A stretch of DNA of 59,127 bases, taken from NCBI GenBank assembly GCA_905233445.1, contig CAJOEP010000019.1, positions 1 through 59,127 of the forward strand, read 5' to 3'. The position numbers and the translations under genes are program-made. Position 1 is the first letter of the stretch; each line of letters starts with the position of its first letter. Under the pieces are notes generated by a model. That model ran no database searches and was not told where the DNA came from. It was given only the letters and a program-made list of their open reading frames with translations. The stretch comes from an uncultured Bacteroidales bacterium. GTDB lineage: Bacteria > Bacteroidota > Bacteroidia > Bacteroidales > F082. Shown in pieces: positions 46,856-54,354 of this stretch.

Positions 46856-48310
46856 TTATTTTTCAGGTACATTTTTCAACGTTTCGACCAGGAATTCCCA
46901 GAACGGAGCTACTGATTCGATGAGCAAAGCCTCGTCAGGTGAGTGCGGGTGAACGAGGGTAGGACCGAACGAAATCATATCCCAGTTAGGATATTTTGCG
47001 CCGAGGATACCGCATTCGAGACCTGCGTGGATCACCATCACCTTTGGTTCTTTTCCGAATTTTTCGTTATAGACCTTCTTCATTGTGGCGAGGATAGGGC
47101 TGTCGATGTTCGGTTTCCAGCCGTGATATGAGCCGCTTGACTCTGCCACTGCGCCGTGTTCTGTCAAGATGGCACGGATGTCGTCGGCGAGTTTGTCTTT
47201 GAGTTCATCGACGAGACCGCGTTGCAGCGAGCATGTTATGATTTTGCCGTCTTCAAGCTTCACGAGGGCGAGGTTAGTTGATGTCTCGACAGTGCCTTCG
47301 AAGTCTTTCGACATTCCGATGACGCCGTTAGGATATTTCGCTATGGCTTCCATCATGTTCTTGAAGGTCTTGTTGTCGATGACTTCAGCCGGCATTTCTG
47401 CTGTTTCCATTGAGATTGCGAGGTCGGGTTCTGTCTCGGCGAACTGTTCTTTTGTTGCTGTGTTATATTCCTCGACGAATTTCTGCATCTTCTCGACTTT
47501 GTCAGCAGGGACGACGATTGTTGCGAACGACTCTCTTGGGATAGCGTTACGCAGGCTGCCACCGTTGATAGTTGCGAGGCGTACGCCGAACTTCTGAGAA
47601 GTCATTATTAATAAGGTGTTCATGATTTTGTTGGCGTTGCCTCTTCCGAGGTTGATGTCCATGCCTGAGTGACCGCCTTTCAAACCTTTGACTATCAATT
47701 GGAAAGCAGCCATGCCATCGGCAACTTTCTCCATTTTTGGAGTCCAGTATGCGTTAGTGTCGATACCGCCAGCGCATCCCACATAGAGTTCGCCTTCAGT
47801 CTCTGAGTCCATGTTGAGGAGGATGTCGCCTTTCAGGAAACCTGGTTCAAGTTTGTTGGCACCAGTCATGCCAGTCTCTTCGTCGATGGTGAAGAGTCCT
47901 TCGATAGGTCCGTGTTCGAGGTTGTTTGCAGCGAGGACGCCCATTGCTGCTGCTGCTCCGAGTCCGTCGTCAGCGCCGAGAGTGGTGCCTTTTGCGCGCA
48001 CCCAGCCGTTATCGACGTAAGTCTCGATAGGGTCTTTTTCGAAATCATGCACGGTGTCGGCGTTTTTTTGCGGCACCATGTCGAGGTGAGCCTGCAGGAT
48101 GACGCCTTTGCGGTTCTCATAACCTGGTGTTGCTGGCTTGCGGATGATGACGTTGCCGGCAGCATCGACGATTGTCTCGAGGCCGAGGTCTTCGCCGAAT
48201 TTCTTCATGAAAGCGATAACCTGAGCTTCCTTCTTTGAAGGACGCGGAATACGTGTTAAACTGTAGAAGTTTTCAAACACTTCTCTTGGTTGTAATTCGT
48301 TGATTGCCAT
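46856..48310 (-). CDS. pepD: Aminoacyl-histidine dipeptidase (M20 family)
   Basis: 484 aa. Metal and catalytic residues are visible: QAHLDMVPQ (His), GADDGLGAAAA (Asp), TIDEETGMTGANK (Glu), LLNMDSETEGELYVG (Asp), and VHPHSPDEALL (His). It hydrolyses dipeptides in the cytoplasm. Length matches the bacterial PepD family. It is flanked by rpmH and the hydrogenase-like operon, with no obvious shared function. Confidence 0.94.
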   Translation of the reverse strand: MAINELQPREVFENFYSLTRIPRPSKKEAQVIAFMKKFGEDLGLETIVDAAGNVIIRKPATPGYENRKGVILQAHLDMVPQKNADTVHDFEKDPIETYVDNGWVRAKGTTLGADDGLGAAAAMGVLAANNLEHGPIEGLFTIDEETGMTGANKLEPGFLKGDILLNMDSETEGELYVGCAGGIDTNAYWTPKMEKVADGMAAFQLIVKGLKGGHSGMDINLGRGNANKIMNTLLIMTSQKFGVRLATINGGSLRNAIPRESFATIVVPADKVEKMQKFVEEYNTATKEQFAETEPDLAISMETAEMPAEVIDNKTFKNMMEAIAKYPNGVIGMSKDFEGTVETSTNLALVKLEDGKIITCSLQRGLVDELKDKLADDIRAILTEHGAVAESSGSYHGWKPNIDSPILATMKKVYNEKFGKEPKVMVIHAGLECGILGAKYPNWDMISFGPTLVHPHSPDEALLIESVAPFWEFLVETLKNVPEK

Positions 48311-48340
48311 TGTGTTATTATTTTAATTGATTATGTACTT

Positions 48341-49714
48341 TTATATTTCGTTGTTTTTCTTTTTCACAAAACTGATTATTTTCTCATAGCCCCAGATGTC
48401 TTCCATAATTTTCAGCGACTCTTCGACTTTCATGTCTTTGTTTGCTTCCATATTACGTTGGACGAAGATGCAGTCGGAGAGTTTGCAGCCGTTGCAGACG
48501 ATGTCTTCGGCGAGTGCGTCGCAAGAAGGAGCGCCGCATATTCCGCAGTCGATTTGTGGTAGTTTACGTTCTAATTCCTTGATTTTGTTCATCTTCTCGA
48601 GAGCTTTCGAGATGTCTGGGTCGAGGCTGATGGAACGAGGCTCAACCTCATCGACGCTGATGTTGTCGAGCAGATACTGGCGTTCTTCTTCCACTTCGTC
48701 GGCGCGTGTCATCTCGCCGCGACGTTCTTTTCCTGCCACGTAGCGTGCGCGGTTAAACATTCTTTCGCAAGTCAAGAAGCGGTTGTTGTAGGTCAAGATA
48801 CCACCTGGGCAACTCTGGTCGCAGGCGCGGAGTTCGAGGAAATCGACGCCTTCAATCTCTTCATTCTCAACTTTTTCCAAAAACTCGATGCAGTTGTCCA
48901 TGCCGTCGATGGAGAGTGAATGTTCGGCTATGGAAAGTCGTCGCTCACCGTTAGTCAAAGAGGTTAAAATACTGTCGGATGTGAGCTGGGCGATAGGCAG
49001 TTTCACCTCTTTGTAGTCGTGGCCTTGTTCCTTTATCTTTTTGTAAACTCTGTTATAAAGCGAGTCCATGTTGATGACGCCATCGACGCTGGATTTCTCT
49101 TCGCCGACAGGGCTTTTCACTGCTGCGATCTTTGCTGCGCACGGTGTCACGTAGAACACTCCGATTTGGTCTTCTGGCCAGCCGTCTTTCACGAGTTTGC
49201 GCCTGATATACATTGCCGTAATGTCGAGTGGAGCCTTGACCGGCATGATGTTTTCCACCAGTCCGGGGAATTTCACCTGGATGAGGCGCACGATGGCGGG
49301 GCAGTATGAAGATATTAGCGGTTTGTTATTGCCTTCACGTTCAAGTCTGTTTTTCGCCTCGGTGTAGATTGGCACTGTTATCTCTGTCTCTATAACATGT
49401 TGGAATCCAATCTCATTGAGGATGGCATAAATTCGCGAAACGCTGATTTCGTCTTTGAATTGTCCGAGGAATACGGCTGGGACAAGTGCGACGCGGCAGG
49501 GAAATTTGAATATTTCCTCGAAGTCGTCTTGTTTGACAAAGACGGCTTTATGCGGACATGCTATGAAGCAGTTGCCGCAGTCGATGCAGCGGTTCTCGTT
49601 GATATGCGCTTTTCCGTCGCGCACGCGAATAGCCTCGGTAGGGCATACTCTCATGCAGTGGGAGCAGCCTTCGCAGACGTTTTCGTTTATTTGTAGAGCG
49701 TGAAAGAATGACAT
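48341..49714 (-). CDS. Putative sensory [FeFe]-hydrogenase-like iron-sulfur protein
   Basis: 457 aa. Two N-terminal [4Fe-4S] ferredoxin motifs (C14-C17-C20-C24 and C43-C46-C49-C53) precede an H-cluster domain: ISSYC138PA (usual TSCCP), VTPC192AAK (usual MPCxxK) and RAC298DQSC302PGG (usual MACxxGCxxGG). The four H-cluster ligand cysteines remain, but the proton-relay cysteine is Tyr137. A C-terminal Fe-S domain has C390GIC393GAPSC398. Loss of that cysteine, as in HydS-type proteins, points to a sensor rather than a fast catalyst. HydE/F/G are not in view. It ends a six-gene operon with regulatory ATPases and DRTGG proteins. Confidence 0.85.
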   Translation of the reverse strand: MSFFHALQINENVCEGCSHCMRVCPTEAIRVRDGKAHINENRCIDCGNCFIACPHKAVFVKQDDFEEIFKFPCRVALVPAVFLGQFKDEISVSRIYAILNEIGFQHVIETEITVPIYTEAKNRLEREGNNKPLISSYCPAIVRLIQVKFPGLVENIMPVKAPLDITAMYIRRKLVKDGWPEDQIGVFYVTPCAAKIAAVKSPVGEEKSSVDGVINMDSLYNRVYKKIKEQGHDYKEVKLPIAQLTSDSILTSLTNGERRLSIAEHSLSIDGMDNCIEFLEKVENEEIEGVDFLELRACDQSCPGGILTYNNRFLTCERMFNRARYVAGKERRGEMTRADEVEEERQYLLDNISVDEVEPRSISLDPDISKALEKMNKIKELERKLPQIDCGICGAPSCDALAEDIVCNGCKLSDCIFVQRNMEANKDMKVEESLKIMEDIWGYEKIISFVKKKNNEI

Positions 49715-49737
49715 AATTTTTAATTATTTAAAAAATT

Positions 49738-49765
49738 GTACAGACGTACGGCCGTGTGTCTCTAC
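49738..49765. repeat. Imperfect GTAGAGACG-family palindrome in a spacer
   Basis: Palindrome-like element ending CTCTAC in the 47-nt gap between the hydrogenase-like gene and the RsbW-like gene. Arms differ at a few positions from those at 18457 and 33949. Confidence 0.75.
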
Positions 49766-50175
49766 GATAAATTAACTTCCATTTCAACCGTGGTGCCAAC
49801 ACCTACAGTCGATTGCACGTTGAGGCGGTCAACGTTCTTTTTGATGTTGGGGAGTCCCATTCCAGCTCCGAATCCCATGTTGCGGACTTCAGGTGAGGCT
49901 GTGCTGTGGCCTTCCTGCATTGCCCAGTCGATGTCGGGGATGCCTGGTCCTTTGTCGATGACGCGGATGAGAATCTTGCCCGCGTCGATGTCGGCGGTGA
50001 CCACTCCTCCGTAGGCGTGAGCGATGGCGTTGACCTCGGCCTCGTATAGAGCCACAACGACACGTTTCACTATCGACGGGTTGACGCTGAGTTGCTTCAG
50101 GGTCTTTTTAATGGAGCTTGATGCTGAGCCGGCATTGACGAAATCGCCTTCAACTACTGTGTATTCCAAATGCAT
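49762..50175 (-). CDS. RsbW-like anti-sigma/serine kinase-fold ATPase
   Basis: 137 aa GHKL ATPase. N-box EAEVNAIAHAYGG, G1 IDKGPGIPDIDWA and G2 GFGAGMGLPNIKKNVDRL. RsbW/SpoIIAB-type proteins bind or phosphorylate partner proteins. It sits between the DRTGG gene and the hydrogenase-like gene, 15 nt after the former; part of the putative signalling operon. No kinase phosphoacceptor is in the gene. Confidence 0.85.
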   Translation of the reverse strand: MHLEYTVVEGDFVNAGSASSSIKKTLKQLSVNPSIVKRVVVALYEAEVNAIAHAYGGVVTADIDAGKILIRVIDKGPGIPDIDWAMQEGHSTASPEVRNMGFGAGMGLPNIKKNVDRLNVQSTVGVGTTVEMEVNLS

Positions 50176-50190
50176 ATCGTTAGTTTTTCG

Positions 50191-50535
50191 TTAATAAATA
50201 GGTTTGAGTCCTGCTTCCCAAAGGAGGCCGCAAGCCTTGAACATCGAGTAATCGCACTCCATGAGTACCATGCATTCTTCTTCGGCAAGCTCAATCATCT
50301 CTTCTGTTGGTTTCTTCTTTCTGACGAACACTATGATGTCGAGGTTGCCCATCTCGGCTGTTCGGATGGTCTGCATGGTGCAGAGTCCGGTGACGATCAT
50401 CGGGAAGTTGTCGCCTAAGGTCAGGATGTCGGACATAAGGTCGCTGGCGAAGACTTTGTCCTGCTCCTCGTCGAGACGGTCCTGACCGCATACCACCTTG
50501 GCGTTCAATACTTTAGCAATTTCACTTAATTTCAT
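50191..50535 (-). CDS. DRTGG-domain protein
   Basis: 114 aa; starts MKLSEIAKVLNAKVVCGQDR with FASDLMSDILTLGDNFPMIV. This small ligand-binding fold occurs in CBS- and hydrogenase-linked regulators. Paralogous to the 111-aa protein at 51990. Role here unclear; it probably binds a nucleotide or partner. Confidence 0.8.
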   Translation of the reverse strand: MKLSEIAKVLNAKVVCGQDRLDEEQDKVFASDLMSDILTLGDNFPMIVTGLCTMQTIRTAEMGNLDIIVFVRKKKPTEEMIELAEEECMVLMECDYSMFKACGLLWEAGLKPIY

Positions 50536-50572
50536 TTTATTATGATGTTTATATTTTTATTTTCATTTAGAT

Positions 50573-50591
50573 GGACGCACGCGGTGCGTCC
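50573..50591. repeat. Short palindrome in the DRTGG-HATPase spacer
   Basis: GGACGCAC/GTGCGTCC stem with a 3-nt loop in the 65-nt gap. GACGCAC resembles part of the GTAGAGACGCACGG arm at 18457. Confidence 0.65.
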
Positions 50592-50600
50592 CTACCACAA

Positions 50601-51149
50601 TTATTCGTTATAATGTATTTCTTCCAAATTTTCCTGAATCATTTCCTTCAGGTATTTCATGATGTTGATGTCGTTCATTGACATTCCGTCGAGGGCTTCC
50701 TTGATTTCATCGGTGTCGAACACGAACTCGCCGTCGTCGGTGATGTGTTTGTAGATGAAATGGATGTCTTCGTGGGCGGCGAACAGCATCACGAGGGTGC
50801 CTGCGAGGTCGCCCATTGGCGGACGGTCGATGTTGTCGTGCTGGAACCAGAAGTTGAGCGTGGTGCCTTTGCCGACCTCGCTCTCGATCTTCATTCCGCC
50901 GCCGCAGTTCTCGGTGTTCATTTTAATAAGAGGTAACCCTAGGCCGACTTTTCGTGTCGTTCTTGATGTCGTCCAAGGGTCGGTGACCTTAGCCAGAAAC
51001 TCCGGTGACATGCCTTTTCCGTTGTCTTTGATGGTGAAGGCATATATGTTGTCTTTCAAGCTGTCTTTTATTGTCAGCTCGACGAGGGTGGAGTTGGCTG
51101 CGGTGGAGTTTTCCATCAGGTCATATACATGTAATGCTAGTTCTTTCAT
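50601..51149 (-). CDS. Histidine-kinase-like ATPase without phosphoacceptor domain
   Basis: 182 aa. HATPase_c motifs: VYDLMENSTAANSTLVELTI (N-box), TIKDNGKGMSPEF (G1) and KVGLGLPLIKMNTENCGGGM (G2). It lacks the dimerisation/phospho-His domain, so it may act like an anti-sigma factor. It overlaps the PHP gene by 4 nt (ATGA), suggesting coupled translation, and a DRTGG gene follows it. Confidence 0.84.
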   Translation of the reverse strand: MKELALHVYDLMENSTAANSTLVELTIKDSLKDNIYAFTIKDNGKGMSPEFLAKVTDPWTTSRTTRKVGLGLPLIKMNTENCGGGMKIESEVGKGTTLNFWFQHDNIDRPPMGDLAGTLVMLFAAHEDIHFIYKHITDDGEFVFDTDEIKEALDGMSMNDINIMKYLKEMIQENLEEIHYNE

Positions 51150-51922
51150 CCGAATAAAAGTTGTAATTTTTCTTGTGGTTCTGTGTCGATGTAACGACCG
51201 TCCTCGCCGTGTAAAGTCTTTCTGAACTCGTCGAAGGAGAGGTCATACATGTGCAGCACGCAGTGCACCTCGCCGATGATGTGCAGGAAGTGCGCGTCGC
51301 TGCTCTTGGTGAACATGAACTTCTTCAAATAGGCGAATTTCTTGAGGAAATCGGGCTTGGTGACGTGTTTCGAAATCTCCAGTGCGTCGGCTTTGATATC
51401 TGGCGGGATGAAACCGAGCTGCGACATCAGTGACGACGCTGGTTTGTTGACGTGTGCCGGCACGAAAAGACCGCCGATCTCATGCACCTTGTCGTAGAGC
51501 GTGTCGAGGTCGCAGTCGAGGGCTGACCAAAGGAGCCATGGCTCGTCGCCGATTATTTCTTCATCTTTGTCAACGATGAGTTGGTAACCGAATTTCTCTT
51601 CGTCGAGAGGGATGTGCGGCAGATGCTCGTCGAGGAACTCCTGGAACTTGTCGAGTTGTTCGTCGGTCTCGAAATAAGCTAGGGCGTGCGCTTCTTCCTG
51701 CGTCGTAATCTCCACGCCTCCGATGACAAGTATGCCGTTCTCGCGTCCGATTTCCTGCGTCACCTTGACCTGGCGTGTGGTGTTATGGTCGCAGATTGCG
51801 ATGACGTCGAGATGCAGTTTCTTCGCCTGTTCCACGATGGCAGCGGGAGACATGTAGATGTCGCCGCACGGCGAGAGAACCGTGTGAAGGTGAAGGTCGG
51901 CCCGATATTTGTGCAGTTCCAT
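51146..51922 (-). CDS. PHP-domain phosphoesterase
   Basis: 258 aa. Metal-site motifs are YRADLHLHTVLSPCGDIYMS, AICDHNTTRQVKV, and KSSDAHFLHIIGEVHC. PHP proteins hydrolyse phosphoesters. Same operon as the DRTGG and ATPase genes. A nucleotide-type signalling or repair substrate is possible but not shown. Confidence 0.86.
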   Translation of the reverse strand: MELHKYRADLHLHTVLSPCGDIYMSPAAIVEQAKKLHLDVIAICDHNTTRQVKVTQEIGRENGILVIGGVEITTQEEAHALAYFETDEQLDKFQEFLDEHLPHIPLDEEKFGYQLIVDKDEEIIGDEPWLLWSALDCDLDTLYDKVHEIGGLFVPAHVNKPASSLMSQLGFIPPDIKADALEISKHVTKPDFLKKFAYLKKFMFTKSSDAHFLHIIGEVHCVLHMYDLSFDEFRKTLHGEDGRYIDTEPQEKLQLLFG

Positions 51923-51923
51923 A

Positions 51924-51988
51924 TTTTAGGAGTAGAGATTATGGAGTAGAGAGTAGGGAATCTTTACTCCTTACTCTCTACTCTTTAC
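51924..51988. repeat. GGAGTAGAG / CTCTACTC microrepeats
   Basis: Direct and inverted copies of AGTAGAGA-type words fill the 67-nt gap between the DRTGG and PHP genes, giving a potential hairpin. Similar words occur at 43050-43085. Confidence 0.65.
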
Positions 51989-51989
51989 T

Positions 51990-52325
51990 CTATTTGTTCA
52001 ACAAATTATAGACAAGTCCGGCAATCTCAAACGTTGGCAGTGATGTTTGGAGAATCGGCAGTTCCTCTTCGTTTGCCTGGTTGATTGTGTCTTCGTTGGC
52101 GCCGAGGTCTTTGACGAGGATGATGCACGACATCTCTTTTAGCGATGCCACTGCCATCACGTTTTTGTGAGTCTGGAGCGTGATCCAGATGTTGCCTTCC
52201 TGAGCGTTGCCCATCACGTCGCTGAGGAGGTCGGAGATATAGCAGCCGTCGATTTCGCGGTCGAGGCCGTTTTTGCCTGCAAGGACCTTAAGTCCCAGTT
52301 TGTCAACTAATTCCTGTACTTTCAT
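51990..52325 (-). CDS. DRTGG-domain protein, first gene of the hydrogenase-linked operon
   Basis: 111 aa starting MKVQELVDKLGLKVLAGKNG, with DGCYISDLLSDVMGN. It resembles the N-terminal half of the 114-aa paralogue at 50191. It leads the six-gene set down to 48341. Promoter box at 52392-52399. Confidence 0.8.
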   Translation of the reverse strand: MKVQELVDKLGLKVLAGKNGLDREIDGCYISDLLSDVMGNAQEGNIWITLQTHKNVMAVASLKEMSCIILVKDLGANEDTINQANEEELPILQTSLPTFEIAGLVYNLLNK

Positions 52326-52391
52326 ATGATTATTTTATTTAAAAATTCAAGATTTAAAGATTCAAAAATTCATTAATTGCAAATAAGACTG

Positions 52392-52399
52392 CAAAGTTA
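52392..52399 (-). promoter_or_regulatory. -7 element of the hydrogenase-linked operon
   Basis: TAACTTTG on the minus strand, 67 nt before the first DRTGG start codon. No clear -33 TTTG is seen. Confidence 0.55.
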
Positions 52400-52462
52400 G
52401 GAAATATTAATTAGAAAAAAAAGGAATTTTTGAAATTTTTCATACGATATTGATTTTCTGTG

Positions 52463-52470
52463 TATTTTTG
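52463..52470 (+). promoter_or_regulatory. -7 element of the EamA-like gene
   Basis: TATTTTTG only 7 nt before the ATG at 52478, so the transcript should be nearly leaderless. Confidence 0.65.
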
Positions 52471-52477
52471 CGGCATT

Positions 52478-53338
52478 ATGATATATCTGATTTTAGCGAT
52501 ATTATTCTCGACCGGCGTTTTCGTCGCGATGAGACTGTTTGAACGCTTCAAGCTTGATAATCATCAGGCTCTGATGTGGAATTATGTATTTGCCTCTGGC
52601 ACAGGATTTGCGATTTGCGAGCACTGGGACACTGTTCCGCAGCTGGTCGGTGAGCCTTGGTTCGGACTCTCGCTTTTGACCGGATTTTGGTTCATTTTCA
52701 CCTATCTGCTGATGACTGCCTCGGCGCAGCGATCGGGCGTAACGGTGACATCGCTTTCGAGCAAATTGTCGGTGGTTTTGCCGATTTTGGCAGGTGTGAT
52801 AATGTTGGGTGAGAAGCTGAATTTCGTGACGACGCTGGGAATTGTGCTGGCTTTGGTGGCGCTGGTGTTGGTTTTGGAAAGAAAAAAGGATTCTGGAGAA
52901 AGAAACAATAGAAGTTGGTTGTTGCCAGTGTGCATATTTTTCGGCACCGGTACCGGCGATATTTTGATGAAAATCACCGAGCAGCAGAATTCGGGCGACG
53001 ACCTCGGATTTATGATTGCGTTCATATATTTTGTGGCGTTGGTTTTTGGCGTCATCATAGTGATTTGGGACATTGCGAGAGGCAAGTCGAAATGGCAGTG
53101 GAAAAGTGCCTTGGGTGGCATCGGCCTGGGTGTCATCAATTTCTTCTCTACATCCAGTGTTTACCATGCAATGCGCAGTTTCGACAATGTCGTTTTATTC
53201 CCGATTTACAACATCGGAGTGGTCAGCCTTACAGCCCTAATCGGGTGGCTTTTCTTTAAAGAAAAACTAACGCTGAAGAATTACATTGGACTGGTAATTG
53301 CTGTGATTGCCGTCGTTTTAATCGCATTCAGACCGTGA
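52478..53338 (+). CDS. EamA/DMT-superfamily membrane transporter
   Basis: 286 aa from ATG 52478; the earlier ATG at 52460 precedes the -7 box and is rejected. About ten hydrophobic segments, duplicated as in drug/metabolite transporters (GVFVAMRLFERFKLDNHQAL; KLSVVLPILAGVIMLGEKLN; NIGVVSLTALIGWLFFKEKL). Substrate unknown. Its stop overlaps the queH start (GTGA), so the two are co-translated. Confidence 0.87.
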   Translation: MIYLILAILFSTGVFVAMRLFERFKLDNHQALMWNYVFASGTGFAICEHWDTVPQLVGEPWFGLSLLTGFWFIFTYLLMTASAQRSGVTVTSLSSKLSVVLPILAGVIMLGEKLNFVTTLGIVLALVALVLVLERKKDSGERNNRSWLLPVCIFFGTGTGDILMKITEQQNSGDDLGFMIAFIYFVALVFGVIIVIWDIARGKSKWQWKSALGGIGLGVINFFSTSSVYHAMRSFDNVVLFPIYNIGVVSLTALIGWLFFKEKLTLKNYIGLVIAVIAVVLIAFRP

Positions 53339-53931
53339 AAAAGAAATTTGAGATAGAGGTTCCGGGAGGAGAGACGAAGGTGTTGCTTCACACCTGCTGC
53401 GCGCCATGTTCGTCGGCCATCATTGAATGCCTGATACAGCACGGCATCACACCTACTATATATTATAGCAATCCAAACATTTTCCCGTTGGAGGAATACG
53501 AGATTCGAAAAAACGAATGCACGCGGTATGCCAAATCGCTAGGTTTGGATATAATTGACGATGATTACGACCATGAAAAATGGCGCTGCGAGATGGTAGG
53601 TCTGGAAACCGAGCCAGAGAGGGGAGGACGTTGCCTTAAGTGCTTCAAATATAGGCTTTTACGAACTGCGCGATATGCTCACGAACATGGTTTTAAAGTT
53701 ATAACTACAACCCTTGCTTCGAGCCGTTGGAAGAGCCTCGAGCAGATCGAGGAAGCCGGAAGATTCGCTGAGTCGCTTTATCCCGATGTGACCTTTTGGG
53801 CACAAAACTGGAGAAAGGGCGGACTGAGCGAGAGAAGAATCCAGATTATTAAGGAATATGGTTTTTACAACCAAAGGTATTGTGGCTGCGAATTTTCGAT
53901 GAGAAACGTCATTTCGAGCGAAACTAAGTGA
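53335..53931 (+). CDS. queH: Epoxyqueuosine reductase QueH
   Basis: 198 aa with a GTG start. Cysteine motifs: HTCC22APCSSAII (C21, C22, C25), GRCLKCFKYRLLRTA and RYCGCEFSM, typical of QueH (DUF208), which reduces epoxyqueuosine to queuosine in tRNA. The last residues (VISSETK) derive from a dispersed repeat at the gene end. The transporter upstream overlaps, hinting that it might move a queuosine precursor (inference). Confidence 0.9.
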   Translation: MKKKFEIEVPGGETKVLLHTCCAPCSSAIIECLIQHGITPTIYYSNPNIFPLEEYEIRKNECTRYAKSLGLDIIDDDYDHEKWRCEMVGLETEPERGGRCLKCFKYRLLRTARYAHEHGFKVITTTLASSRWKSLEQIEEAGRFAESLYPDVTFWAQNWRKGGLSERRIQIIKEYGFYNQRYCGCEFSMRNVISSETK

Positions 53932-53943
53932 AGTCGAGAAATC
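53903..53943. repeat. Dispersed GTCATTTCGAGCGAA...AAGTCGAGAAATCTC element at the queH 3' end
   Basis: A familiar inverted-repeat word pair common in Bacteroidota spacers. It supplies the queH C-terminal codons and stop. Confidence 0.7.
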
Positions 53944-53944
53944 T

Positions 53945-54031
53945 CATTTTAGACAGGATTAACAAGATTTACAAGATTTAAATTCTGTCTACTGTCTTCT
54001 GACTTCTGTCTTCTAAAAAATTCTTATTTTA
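53945..54031. repeat. Tandem short words before the riboswitch promoter
   Basis: Contains AACAAGATTTACAAGATTT and repeats of CTGTCTACTGTCTTCTGACT variants. Nothing coding is seen in this stretch. Confidence 0.6.
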
Positions 54032-54065
54032 TTTGTGAAACCGAAAACAAAAAGCTGTATCTTTG
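54032..54065 (+). promoter_or_regulatory. Promoter of the riboswitch transcript
   Basis: TTTG at 54032-54035 and TATCTTTG at 54058-54065 with a 22-nt spacer. The riboswitch begins within about 10 nt of the expected start point. Confidence 0.75.
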
Positions 54066-54069
54066 CGCC

Positions 54070-54290
54070 CGATTTAAGGTGTCCCTATGCGGACTCAATA
54101 GGGAATCGGGTGTGAATCCCGGACAGTTCCCGCTGCTGTGTTGGTCAATCGCCTGCCACTATGCCACTGTCGCGACGCTCTGTCGGACGGGAAGGCGGCA
54201 AAGCGAGGCCTCAGTCAGAAGACCTGCCTCAAATCGCGAAACGACGCTTCCGGGATAGAGGCTGGGATTCTATGTTCTTTTTTAGTTATT
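54070..54290 (+). ncRNA. Cobalamin (B12) riboswitch
   Basis: Conserved elements in order: GGGAATCGGGTGTGAATCCC (54110-54130), ACAGTTCCCGCTGCTGT, the GCCACTGT segment (54164-54171), GACGGGAAGGC (54186-54196) and the B12-box-like GTCAGAAGACCTGCC (54214-54228). The order and spacing match the cobalamin aptamer. It precedes a secreted adhesin by 65 nt, not a B12 transporter. Confidence 0.93.
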
Positions 54291-54354
54291 CCAACATTTT
54301 TCCGAAAGTTTTAAGTTGATGAAATTAAAGTCAAATCTTAAAAACTTTTGTATT

